A stretch of DNA of 8,991 nt. Source: Deltaproteobacteria bacterium. GTDB taxonomy: Bacteria > Desulfobacterota > DSM-4660 > Desulfatiglandales > Desulfatiglandaceae. A program made the translations under genes and the position numbers. The stretch lies in NCBI GenBank assembly GCA_013349725.1, contig DUZB01000297.1, positions 1 to 8,991 of the forward strand. Reading direction: 5' to 3'. Within the stretch, counting starts at the first letter, position 1. Each line of letters begins with the position of its first letter. Shown here in pieces: positions 1 to 7,400 of the stretch. The notes beneath the pieces were generated by a model. That model did no database searches, was not told where the DNA came from, and saw only the letters and a list, made by a program, of their open reading frames with translations.

Positions 1-434
1 AGCGATATGGTTTTAAATGCCCCCCGCTGCCACGAAAACTCATCAATCAAATTGAGGGTTTTCGGCGGGCCGGGGTCATCCGCATGTCCAACCCCATGGA
101 TTTTGGTGATGTTCACGATATCAAGGCACTGGCATTCACTTTGGAGCGCTGTCTGGCATTAAATGATATTGATGGCGTCGTCTTGTCATTCATGTATGAG
201 CCTGAAATGGTAAAGATGTTCGGCGGGGGAATCGGGAGCCCTGAGCAGATGCTTAACTTCGTAGGGAAGATGTGTAAAGAAAACAACAAACCGATAGCGC
301 TCAGTTTTTTTGCGGAGAGACAATACATCGAGGCGTTTAAACGGTTAAACACATTCCCTGTTTTTAACGACCCCGTGGAGAGCGTCATGGCTTTGCGGCT
401 GCTGCGAGATTGCCGGCGGAGCAGTAAACATTAA
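1..434 (+). CDS. NDP-forming acyl-CoA synthetase-like protein, C-terminal part (5' truncated by window edge)
   Basis: The frame is open from base 3 to the TAA at 432-434, giving 143 visible residues; the start lies left of the window. An ATG at 84 is internal, because the upstream residues (YGFKCPPLP...) already fit the family, where a YGF/PPL segment precedes the NPxD motif. The visible part matches the succinyl-CoA-synthetase-like flavodoxin-fold domain of ADP/NDP-forming acyl-CoA synthetase alpha subunits. It shows the SNPMDFGD motif about residue 30, a hydrophobic strand (IDGVVLSFMY), then NKPIALSFF and a terminal FPVFNDPVESVMAL segment in which the family usually has 'P.f..pe.a..al'. The next gene ends with the same domain and similar end motifs, so the two are tandem paralogues, probably co-transcribed (24-base gap). 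Whether the missing part also carries an ATP-grasp (beta) domain cannot be seen. The substrate acid is unknown. Confidence 0.75.
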   Translation, partial: RYGFKCPPLPRKLINQIEGFRRAGVIRMSNPMDFGDVHDIKALAFTLERCLALNDIDGVVLSFMYEPEMVKMFGGGIGSPEQMLNFVGKMCKENNKPIALSFFAERQYIEAFKRLNTFPVFNDPVESVMALRLLRDCRRSSKH

Positions 435-458
435 CAACGGAAACAATGGGTCAAAATC

Positions 459-1901
459 ATGAAAAAAACAAATCATTTTTTAGAGCTGTTCTTCAACCCC
501 GAAACCGTGGCAATTGTGGGGGCGACCAACAATGCCTTCAAGATGAATTTTCGGATTATGCAGAATTTAGTGGATCTCGATTTCCAGGGGCAGGTCTATC
601 CTGTAAACCTTGGATCGGATCAAATATCAGGAATCAAGGCATTTGCCAGACTGCAAGATATTCCGCATAAGGTCGACCTGGTCGTTTCTGCTGTTCCGGC
701 CTCAAAGACCATGGATATTGTCAAAGACTGCCATGAGGTGGGCGCTGAAAATCTCGTTATTATTTCAGGCGGTTTTTCAGAGGGTGGCGCTGAAGGCCAA
801 AAGCTTCACAATCATATGGCTGCGTTTGCAAAAGAAAAGGGTATTCGGGTCTTAGGCCCCAACACCTTGAGTCCGGTTAACACTGCAAACCGCCTGGCAA
901 TCAGTTTCAACCCCATCAAGAAGATGAAGCGCGGAGGTCTTTCCTTCGCCTTCCAGTCCGGTTTTTATGAACCCAAAATAAACTGGATACTCTCGCACAT
1001 GGGCGTCAATAAGATGCTCGATATGGGCAACAAAATGGATATCAATGAGGTGGACGCCCTGGAGTATTTTTCCGGGGATGAAGATACAAAGGTCATCGCC
1101 ATGCATATTGAGAGCCTGAAAGGAAACGTAAACGATTTTTTTGCTCTCCTCAAATCCGTCTCCCAAAAAAAGCCTACCATCATCTTAAAGTCGGGCAGGA
1201 CCCCTGCGGGCTCAAAGGCGGCGGCATCCCATACCGGATCCCTTGCCCTCGAAAATGATCTGATCTTTGATGGGATGATCCAACAGACGTCCGCCATCAG
1301 GGCCCAGAATATTGATGAGTTTTTTGACCTGGCAAAGTCATTCGAGTTTCTCGATTTACCAAAAGGAAAAAAGCTCGCCATTATTACGCTTTCCGGGGGA
1401 GAAGGCGTTATGGCCACCGATTCCTGCGGGATGTATGGTCTTGAGCTGGCTTCTCTAAGACAAGACACAGGTCAGAGGCTCAAGAAGATTTTTCCACCGT
1501 GGGAAATACCGTTGAATCCCTTTGATGCCGGTGTTTGCATGGAATTCAACCTTTCTGATCTTATATCGTTTTTTCAGGCACTCACTGCCATACCCCGGGA
1601 TGAAAACGTGGATTGTACTATTATGCAGATGCCGCCAAATCTTTTTGCCGCCTTTTTGTCAAACCCGGATGTTCCCGAAAATATGATGGAGACATTGAAG
1701 AATCGTTTTATCGAATGGCTAATCAGTCTAAAGGAATATGGGAAACCGTTTGCTTTGTGGTGTTCGGCAATGGACTCAGAGGAAATGAAATTGGTTGAAA
1801 TGCTTGAGGCCCGCTCCCTGCCGGTATTCCAATCATCTGAAAGGGCTATTAAGTCCTTTTCCGCCATGTATCGATATGGAAAAAGGAGTGAACAAGTCTA
1901 A
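459..1901 (+). CDS. Acyl-CoA synthetase (ADP/NDP-forming), alpha-subunit-type protein
   Basis: 480 residues. Enzymes of this family make ATP from ADP, Pi and an acyl-CoA (or run in reverse) through a phosphohistidine. Domain order: an N-terminal Rossmann CoA-binding domain with AIVGATN at residues 18-24 and RVLGPNTLSPVNT near 130; then two succinyl-CoA-ligase-like domains. E218 (HIESLKG) and H258 (AAASHTGSLA) sit at the positions of the alpha-subunit catalytic Glu and His, matching Pyrococcus furiosus numbering (Glu218, His257) as I remember it. LNPFDAG replaces the usual NPxD segment. The length fits a stand-alone alpha subunit (about 460 residues); there is no ATP-grasp domain, so a beta partner must be encoded elsewhere. 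Oddities: the usual QSGAL turn reads QSGFYEP, and the family 'atDxcE..Gl' reads ATDSCGMYGL. The start at 459 has only a weak, distant purine stretch (GGAAA at 439-443), so coupling to the upstream gene is likely. Family is secure; activity and substrate are not. Confidence 0.85.
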   Translation: MKKTNHFLELFFNPETVAIVGATNNAFKMNFRIMQNLVDLDFQGQVYPVNLGSDQISGIKAFARLQDIPHKVDLVVSAVPASKTMDIVKDCHEVGAENLVIISGGFSEGGAEGQKLHNHMAAFAKEKGIRVLGPNTLSPVNTANRLAISFNPIKKMKRGGLSFAFQSGFYEPKINWILSHMGVNKMLDMGNKMDINEVDALEYFSGDEDTKVIAMHIESLKGNVNDFFALLKSVSQKKPTIILKSGRTPAGSKAAASHTGSLALENDLIFDGMIQQTSAIRAQNIDEFFDLAKSFEFLDLPKGKKLAIITLSGGEGVMATDSCGMYGLELASLRQDTGQRLKKIFPPWEIPLNPFDAGVCMEFNLSDLISFFQALTAIPRDENVDCTIMQMPPNLFAAFLSNPDVPENMMETLKNRFIEWLISLKEYGKPFALWCSAMDSEEMKLVEMLEARSLPVFQSSERAIKSFSAMYRYGKRSEQV

Positions 1902-2010
1902 AAAGCCAGGGAGTCGATCTATCCTGTATTGAGGTATTTTGGGTAACTCCACTGAAGTCAACTTTCAGACGTTCTGCAAAGCTTTCATTTTGTCGCAAAT
2001 TATGCGGCAT
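1849..2010 (-). CDS. Possible small ORF (53 aa) after the cyclase gene, with Shine-Dalgarno
   Basis: Immediately after the cyclase TAA (2034-2032) the minus strand reads AAAAGGAGG (2029-2021), a strong ribosome-binding sequence, then 10 bases, then an ATG at 2010. The frame runs 53 codons to a TAA at 1851-1849, starting MPHNLRQNESF and ending DTWRKRT. It overlaps the 3' end of the opposite-strand synthetase gene by 53 bases. I recognise no domain, signal peptide or membrane segment. The spacing of 10 is slightly long. A second short frame with four cysteines (1965-2060, different phase) competes for the same bases, and the purine run may simply be chance. Treat as a candidate only. Confidence 0.2.
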   Translation of the reverse strand: MPHNLRQNESFAERLKVDFSGVTQNTSIQDRSTPWLFRLVHSFFHIDTWRKRT

Positions 2011-2031
2011 TCTCCGCACACCTCCTTTTCT
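1902..2031. other. Convergent intergenic region, no clear terminator
   Basis: This stretch separates the 3' ends of two convergent transcription units. I found one short perfect stem, TGCGG (2003-2007) with CCGCA (2014-2018) around a 6-base loop. It is followed on the plus strand by a loose pyrimidine run (CCTCCTTTTCTTT), not a proper U-tract. AAAGCTTT near 1978-1985 is a short palindrome. None of this is strong enough to call a Rho-independent terminator. On the minus strand the same bases read AAAAGGAGG followed by an ATG, discussed under the small frame at 1849-2010. Confidence 0.5.
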
Positions 2032-3747
2032 TTACAGCGACTCCATCGCCTCAACCCCATACAACGTCGCCTCGTCCTGAACTCCTTTCAACATTATCCT
2101 GAACTCCCTCTTTACCCTCACATCGTTTTGAATATATTTATAAACCGAATCGGAGACGACCACCTCTCCTTCTTCAGCCGTCGACTGTATCCTCTGTGTG
2201 AGATTCACTGGGGAGCCTACAATTCCATACTTGGCGCGGGTTTCCGATCCGATATTCCCCACCACCACTTCGCCGGCGTTGATGCCGATCCCCATCTGCA
2301 GCGGAGGCAGCTTTTCAGAAAGCATCTCCCGGTTGAAGTCTTTCATACTCCCCTGCATCTTGAAGGCGCACTGAACGGCCTTTCCGACCATGGGTTTTAC
2401 GGGTTCATCAAAAGGGTCGAAGAAAACCAGTACGGCATCACCGAAGAAATCCACGATGATTCCCTGATGGTCTTGAATGACCTGGATCAGGTGAGAAAAA
2501 TAGCGGTTTAAAAAACGGATAATCTCTTCAGGTTCCAGGGTTTCGGCTAAGGGAGTGAACCCCCTTATATCCGACATGAGCATGGCCACTTCCCGTTTCT
2601 GGCCACCCAGCCTTGCGGCCTCCGGGCGTTTCAACAGTTCTTTTGCAATCCCATGGTCCACGTACCTGCCGAAGGTATTGGCGATGAAGTCCCTTTCTTT
2701 GAGTCCCTTCACCATGGTGTTGAAACTCTGCGTCAATTGGGCGATTTCGTCGCGGCCGCGAACCGGGATCGGCTTACCATAATCTCCCGTAGCCACCTTT
2801 TCAGCAGTTTTTGAAATGGCTGTAAAGGAATGGACCATCTTTCCCACCACCGATCGGATCAGCAGGAGAATGAGGAGTATGGCAAGCGTTCCGCCCGCAA
2901 AGTAGTAGTTCCGGAAATGGATGATGGGCGCCAGAACCTTATCCCCCTCGGCAAAAAGTACGATGGTCCACGGAGCATATCGCAACCGGTAAAAACCGCC
3001 CACCTCATCGGGCGGTGTACCGGGTCCCAGGACCGTCCCATATGGCTTTTCCTTAATGGCTTTGAGCAAGGACCTTTCAAAAATGTCGTCGGTTTGTCCA
3101 AACACGATCCCTTTTTTCATGATGATTTTGGTATGGCAGAGATATTTCCCGGCTTCATCAATGAGACACGCCTGCTCCGTCTGCCACCAGCCAAAGGCTT
3201 TGACGCCTTCGAGGAGATAATCAAAACGGACGGTAACCTCCAGAGTTCCCACCACCTTGTCGGATTCACTCTTGAGATAGGATACGAGGTTCACCGTTTC
3301 CTTCCCTGTTTCCGCATCAAATTGGGGAGAGGTGACCTCAAAGGGATGTCCCTTTTTGAAACGCATCATCCCTCTTCCTTCAGAAGAGCGTCCTCCCCCC
3401 ATACCCATCATCGAAGGCGCCGGCTCATTTCCTTTTTCCCATTTTAGGTCCGCCTTCTCAACCCCTTTCATCTCTCGTAATTGCCGGAGTATCCATTCCT
3501 GTATCAGTGCACCCCCCCTGCCTTCTGAGGTCTGGTGAAACATCTGGAGCCAATCGGTGATGCGTCCAAGTTTCATGTCGATCTGGTGGGCGGCTCTCTG
3601 GAGCTTCACGATGGAAGATTCCTGCCATTGGGCGAAAAGAGCTCCTCTCACGGTAATAAAGCCGAAAACTCCGACGAATAACAGAAGCAGCGCAACGGGG
3701 AGCAGTATCAGAAGACCGAGGCGTTTTTGAAGACTCTTGATTGCCAT
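2032..3747 (-). CDS. Membrane-bound class III adenylate/guanylate cyclase with periplasmic sensor and HAMP domain
   Basis: 571 residues. It is predicted to make a cyclic nucleotide (cAMP or cGMP) from NTP in the cytoplasm in response to a periplasmic signal. Order: TM1 about 10-33; periplasmic region about 34-278 with Cache-like features (TLEVTVRFDYLLEG, CLIDEAGKYLCH); TM2 about 281-297; HAMP about 298-350; catalytic domain from about 385. Metal-binding aspartates are D393 (SDIRGFT) and D437 (FFGDAV), 44 apart as is usual for class III. The transition-state Asn and Arg are N515 and R519 (VNLTQR). The base-selecting positions are atypical: D433 where adenylate cyclases have Lys, and G508 where they have Thr or Asp. 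The periplasmic region has a Met cluster: M113, M114, M116, M127, M128. It starts 9 bases after the stop of the small secreted protein; the best purine run, GAGGTGA (3768-3762), is 14 bases from the ATG, so coupling is likely. Cyclase family is certain; nucleotide and ligand are not. Confidence 0.93.
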   Translation of the reverse strand: MAIKSLQKRLGLLILLPVALLLLFVGVFGFITVRGALFAQWQESSIVKLQRAAHQIDMKLGRITDWLQMFHQTSEGRGGALIQEWILRQLREMKGVEKADLKWEKGNEPAPSMMGMGGGRSSEGRGMMRFKKGHPFEVTSPQFDAETGKETVNLVSYLKSESDKVVGTLEVTVRFDYLLEGVKAFGWWQTEQACLIDEAGKYLCHTKIIMKKGIVFGQTDDIFERSLLKAIKEKPYGTVLGPGTPPDEVGGFYRLRYAPWTIVLFAEGDKVLAPIIHFRNYYFAGGTLAILLILLLIRSVVGKMVHSFTAISKTAEKVATGDYGKPIPVRGRDEIAQLTQSFNTMVKGLKERDFIANTFGRYVDHGIAKELLKRPEAARLGGQKREVAMLMSDIRGFTPLAETLEPEEIIRFLNRYFSHLIQVIQDHQGIIVDFFGDAVLVFFDPFDEPVKPMVGKAVQCAFKMQGSMKDFNREMLSEKLPPLQMGIGINAGEVVVGNIGSETRAKYGIVGSPVNLTQRIQSTAEEGEVVVSDSVYKYIQNDVRVKREFRIMLKGVQDEATLYGVEAMESL

Positions 3748-3756
3748 AATCCGCAG

Positions 3757-4188
3757 CTATTTCACCTCGTAGTTGAACTGATCAAACAACTTTTTGTCCC
3801 CGAAAACCGCCTTTGTTTTTATGGTGTAAATACCCTTTTGACTGAAATCCATGTCCGCGCCGTAGGCGTTTTTCATGCCCATAGCCATCCCTTTTTGTTT
3901 GGAACCGTCGGGTCCCGTGACGAGAAAGCCCACCTTCCCCTGTTCAAGGTCTGTTCCCTCAGGCCCCTTAAAGGACACCATCAGGTGCTGAATTTTTCTT
4001 TCCGGGAAATCATACAGAGTGTAGTCAAACCCATAACCGTCCACGGTGGATGTATGGATTTGGACCCCCGGGCTGGCGGGATGCCGGGGATGTTCCCCTG
4101 CTACAGCCAAACTCAGCACGGAAAAAATGGATGCCATGAACAGAAAAAAAACAATCCTCAAAAATGCCGCAACAACAGACCTTTTCAT
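3757..4188 (-). CDS. Small secreted periplasmic protein with HPRH and MAMGM motifs, efflux-operon associated
   Basis: 143 residues from an ATG at 4188 with a strong GGAGG 6 bases upstream. The frame stays open up to 4455, but that extension is repeat DNA (HEEHEEHEE) and not protein. Residues 1-30 form a signal peptide: KR near the start, hydrophobic core about 5-29, likely cleavage after AVA (A30/G31). The mature part of about 113 residues looks like a single beta-rich domain: HLMVSF about 68-73, GKVGFLVTGPDG at 84-95, then KGMAMGMK at 99-106, GADMDF, and GIYTIKTKAVF near the end. This recalls small periplasmic proteins next to heavy-metal efflux genes, with a YtkA/FixH-like look, but I cannot assign a named family. 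HPRH (33-36), H45, M101/M103/M105 and M113 are possible Cu(I)/Ag(I) ligands. It lies between cusA and the cyclase on the same strand. Secretion is well supported; metal binding is inferred. Confidence 0.8.
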   Translation of the reverse strand: MKRSVVAAFLRIVFFLFMASIFSVLSLAVAGEHPRHPASPGVQIHTSTVDGYGFDYTLYDFPERKIQHLMVSFKGPEGTDLEQGKVGFLVTGPDGSKQKGMAMGMKNAYGADMDFSQKGIYTIKTKAVFGDKKLFDQFNYEVK

Positions 4189-4194
4189 TTTTTG

Positions 4195-4203
4195 CCTCCT
4201 TTT
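4195..4203 (-). promoter_or_regulatory. Ribosome binding site that sets the start of the small secreted protein
   Basis: The minus strand reads AAAAGGAGG, then C and five As (6 bases), then the ATG at 4188. This is close to ideal spacing. It places the start directly before a textbook signal peptide and excludes the longer frame that begins at 4455. Confidence 0.85.
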
Positions 4204-4236
4204 GATACCTTTAGTGAAATTCAGAAGAACATTTAA

Positions 4237-4402
4237 CCATGAAGGCCATGAAGAACATGAAGGTTTTAAAGAACAAGACGCATAAGTCTTTGTTTCCATT
4301 TTTTCTACGTTGAAATGGTTCGAAAAGCCCTGATTCATCTTCGAGAGCTTCAGATGAGTCAACCATCGAACTCTTTCTTCATGTTCTTCATGCTCTTCAT
4401 GG
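4237..4402. repeat. Palindromic element with inverted arms made of ATGAAG-type nonamers
   Basis: Left arm 4237-4262 and right arm 4377-4402 are inverted copies, identical at 24 of 26 positions. Each arm is three tandem 9-base units of the form xCATGAAGx (left: CCATGAAGG, CCATGAAGA, ACATGAAG). The arms enclose a 114-base core, for 166 bases in total. The core holds two smaller inverted repeats: CCATTT (4296-4301) with AAATGG (4313-4318), and a 10-base stem at 4331-4361. Translated, the arms give HEGHEEHEG or HEEHEEHEE strings, a kind of low-complexity peptide that I remember as a common spurious translation of intergenic repeats. No transposase is present. The element fills most of the 247-base gap between cusA and the secreted-protein gene; I saw no convincing promoter in that gap. 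Confidence 0.75.
4331..4361 (-). other. Hairpin inside the palindromic element, weak terminator candidate
   Basis: TGATTCATCT (4331-4340) pairs with AGATGAGTCA (4352-4361) at 9 of 10 positions as written (the remaining pair can form G-U in RNA), with an 11-base loop. In the direction of cusA transcription it is followed by GGGCTTTTCG, only four Ts. It could slow polymerase after cusA, but the stem is AT-rich and the U-tract short, so it may only be part of the repeat element. Confidence 0.3.
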
Positions 4403-4435
4403 TAGATTTCTTTCATAGTACATGGAAGTCGCCAA

Positions 4436-4477
4436 CTATACTGCCCACTGCCCACTTTTAACTCTTAACTCTTCACT
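4436..4477 (-). repeat. Six-unit heptamer array overlapping the 3' end and stop codon of cusA
   Basis: In the cusA direction the array is six consecutive 7-base units all beginning AGT: AGTGAAG, AGTTAAG, AGTTAAA, AGTGGGC twice, and finally AGTATAG, whose last three bases are the cusA stop codon. The two AGTGGGC units are identical. The array encodes the last 13 residues of the pump (SEELRVKSGQWAV), a hydrophilic tail unlike the conserved protein before it. Heptamer tandem arrays are known in bacteria, for example the STRR repeats of cyanobacteria; relation to those is not claimed. Confidence 0.75.
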
Positions 4478-7400
4478 ACGAAGTTTCCGGCCCTTCCAGA
4501 GGGCATAGACCGCTGGAATGATGACCAGCGTCAAAACGGTGGATGAAATCAACCCCCCCACCATGGGGGCTGCAATGCGTTTCATTACCTCCGATCCTGT
4601 CTCAACTCCCCACATGATGGGCAGAAGACCGATGAGCGTGGTGGACACGGTCATGAGTTTGGGCCGCACCCTTTCCACTGTCCCCTCCATAATGGCATCT
4701 TGCAGCTCTCCTGCTGATTTCATGGTTCCATCACGACTCCGGCGATCAAATACCTGGTCCAGATAGACTAACATAACGACCCCTGTTTCCGCGGCCAGTC
4801 CCGCCAGGGCGATGAAACCGACCACCACCGCAACCGAGAGGTTGTAATCCAGCAGATAAAGGAGCCACACCCCTCCCACAAGGGCAAAGGGAAGGCTTGC
4901 CATGACAATGAACGCTTCACTTAAGTTATGGAAATGCATGTAAAGTAAAACAAAAATAATCACCAGCGTCAACGGTATGACCAGCTTGAGCGTCTTGCGG
5001 GCCGCTTCCATGTATTCATACTGCCCGGACCATACCATGGAGTAACCGGTGGGCAGTTTCACCTCCTGAGATACAACCTTCTTGGCTTTTTCCACGTAGG
5101 TCCCCACGTCCACGCCCTTCAGGTCCACGTAGATCCAGGCGGTGGGCCGTGAGTTTTCCGTTTTTATGGCGGCCGGCCCCTTGTGGATGGAAATGTAGGC
5201 AAGCTGCGCCAGTGGGATATGGGCTCCGGTAGGCGCGGTGACAAGAACCCCCTTCAATAGATCGATGTTGTCCCTCAGCTCCCGGCTATACCGGAGATTG
5301 ACAGGATATCTCTCCAGTCCTTCCACCGTATAGGTGATGTTTTGCCCACCGATGGCCGTAACAATAGTATCCTGTACGTCTCCCACAGTGAGACCGTATC
5401 GCGCGATCTGGTCTCTCCTGATTTTGAAATCCAGGTAGTTCCCTCCAGTAATCCGTTCGGAATAGGCGGAGAGGGTCCCGGGAATCTGTCCTACCACCGC
5501 TTCTATTTTTGCCCCCAGATCCGTAAGGACCTGAAGGTCCGGCCCCATGACCTTGATCCCCACCGGTGTCTTGATTCCGGTGGAAAGCATATCGATGCGG
5601 GTCTTGATGGGCATGGTCCACGCGTTTGTGACTCCCGGAAAACGAACCACTTGGTCGAGATTTTTCACCAGTTCGTTTACAGTGATATGCCGCTCTTCCG
5701 GCCAGATCAGGGAAAAGGGCTTTTTTAACCAGGTCGGCCAGGAGGAAAAAAAACGTTCGATCTTTTTCCGGCGCCACTGATGCAGGATCTTTCCGTTCGT
5801 GATCTCGGGCCAAGCCCAGGTGAAAGGTTCTTTGAGCCAGCCCGGCCAAGAGGAAAAAAACCGTTTGACGGGAATTTGTTCATACACCACCAGAGGCCAC
5901 AGTGTGATGGTGGTTTCGATCATGGATAGCGGCGCGGGATCGGTGGCGGTCTCGGCGCGGCCGATCTTGCCCAGGGTATGCTGGACTTCCGGAAAACTCT
6001 GGATGATTTTATCCGTCTGCTGGAGCAACTCCCTTGCCTTGGTGATGGAAATGCCCGGAAGGGTGGTGGGCATATAAAGGAGGCTTCCTTCGTTCAGGGG
6101 TGGCATGAACTCACTGCCCAGACGCGAGAGCGGAAAAAGGGAAATTCCCAAGAGAACCAGGGCGATCAGAACCGTGATTTTGGGCCATTTCAGGACCCAG
6201 TGAATGATGGGACGGTAGATCCGGATTAAAAACCGGCTCAGTGGATTCTTCGATTCCTCGATAATCCGTTGCGGTACAAGGCATATTAGGGCAAACAGCG
6301 AAACTGCCATCGCCGCAACCAGGGACCAGTCCGGAAGTTTTAGACCGGCGATTCCTCCCGCGATGACCAGCATGGGTGCGCCCGCCGCCGAAAGAATCCA
6401 AATGACAAGCCTCTGCCGCGGGGTCGTCTCGGGAGGGAGGGTCTTTTCCCGGACAAAAAAGGTCATGAGCACCGGAACAATGGTGATGGCCAGCACTGCG
6501 GATGCGGCCATGGCAAAAGTTTTGGTGTAGGCTAACGGTTTAAACAGCCGGCCGGACTGTTCCGTCAGGCTGAACACCGGCATGAAAGAAACCGTGATGA
6601 TCAGGAGGCTGTAAAAGAGCGCCGGTCCCACTTCTTTTGCAGAATCCAGGATGATGGCTGTGTGGTTTTTTTTTCCTGTGTCCCGGGCCAGGTGTTTGTG
6701 GGCGTTTTCAACAAGCACAACAGAGGCGTCCACCATGACGCCTATGGCGATGGCAATGCCGCTCAGGCTCATGATGTTCGCATTGATCCCCAGGATTTTC
6801 ATTGCGATGAAGGCCATCAAAATGCCCACGGGCAGGGTGAAAATGGCAACAAAGGCCGAGCGGAAATGGAGCAGGAAGATAAGGCAGATGAGGGCCACCA
6901 CCGTCAATTCCTCGACAAGTTTGCTCTTCAAGGTATGAATGGCGCTTTGGATCAGGTCGGCACGATTGTATCCTTCTTCAATGACCACGCCCGCCGGAAG
7001 ACCCCGCTGGAGTTCTTTCAGCTTTTCTTGTACTTTTTTGATGACCTCAAGAGCATTTTCGCCGTAACGAATAATCACGATGCCGCCCACTGCTTCGCCT
7101 TCGCCGTCCCATTCCAGGATACCGCGCCGCAATTCGGGTCCCAGGTGGATGTCGGCCATATTCTTCAGCAAAATGGGCGTTCCCTTCCGATCCACCCCTA
7201 CCGCGATCTGTTCAATATCCTGAAGAGAGGTAATATAACCCAGTCCCCGGACCATGAATTCCGTCTCAGCCATCTCTACAAGCTTGCCGCCCACATCCCT
7301 GTTGGATCGAAGGATGGCTTTTTTCACTTTTTCGATGGAAAGGTCGTAGGCCAACAGTTTATTAGGATCCACTTCCACCTGGTACTGCTTCACAAACCCA

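Noticed and set aside
1939..2511. 190-residue plus-strand frame
   Set aside because: It is antisense to the cyclase catalytic domain, whose motifs are unmistakable; the frame has no recognisable domain.
2830..3447. 205-residue plus-strand frame
   Set aside because: It is antisense to the cyclase sensor and HAMP region, with no domain or signal peptide.
3745..3759. Amber readthrough fusing the secreted protein to the cyclase (same frame, TAG then three codons then ATG)
   Set aside because: The same frame has a one-in-three chance. Both products make sense alone: a secreted protein ending in VK and a cyclase beginning with its own membrane anchor. No readthrough signal was seen.
4331..4368. 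Promoter with TTGACT as -35 box on the minus strand in the cusA downstream gap
   Set aside because: At 17-18 bases the -10 candidates (GATGAA, ATGAAT) match the consensus at only about half the positions, and the -35 is part of the hairpin stem.
4189..4455. N-terminal extension of the secreted protein frame to 4455 (232 residues, with HEEHEEHEE)
   Set aside because: The extension is translated repeat DNA; the ATG at 4188 has an ideal GGAGG and is followed at once by a signal peptide.
5527..5540. GGACC/GGTCC inverted repeat
   Set aside because: A 5-base stem inside conserved CusA coding sequence, explained by codons; no reason to think it functions.
5286..5849. 187-residue minus-strand frame inside cusA in another phase
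   Set aside because: It is an out-of-frame shadow of the CusA porter domain, low in hydrophobic segments and Gly/Arg/His-rich.
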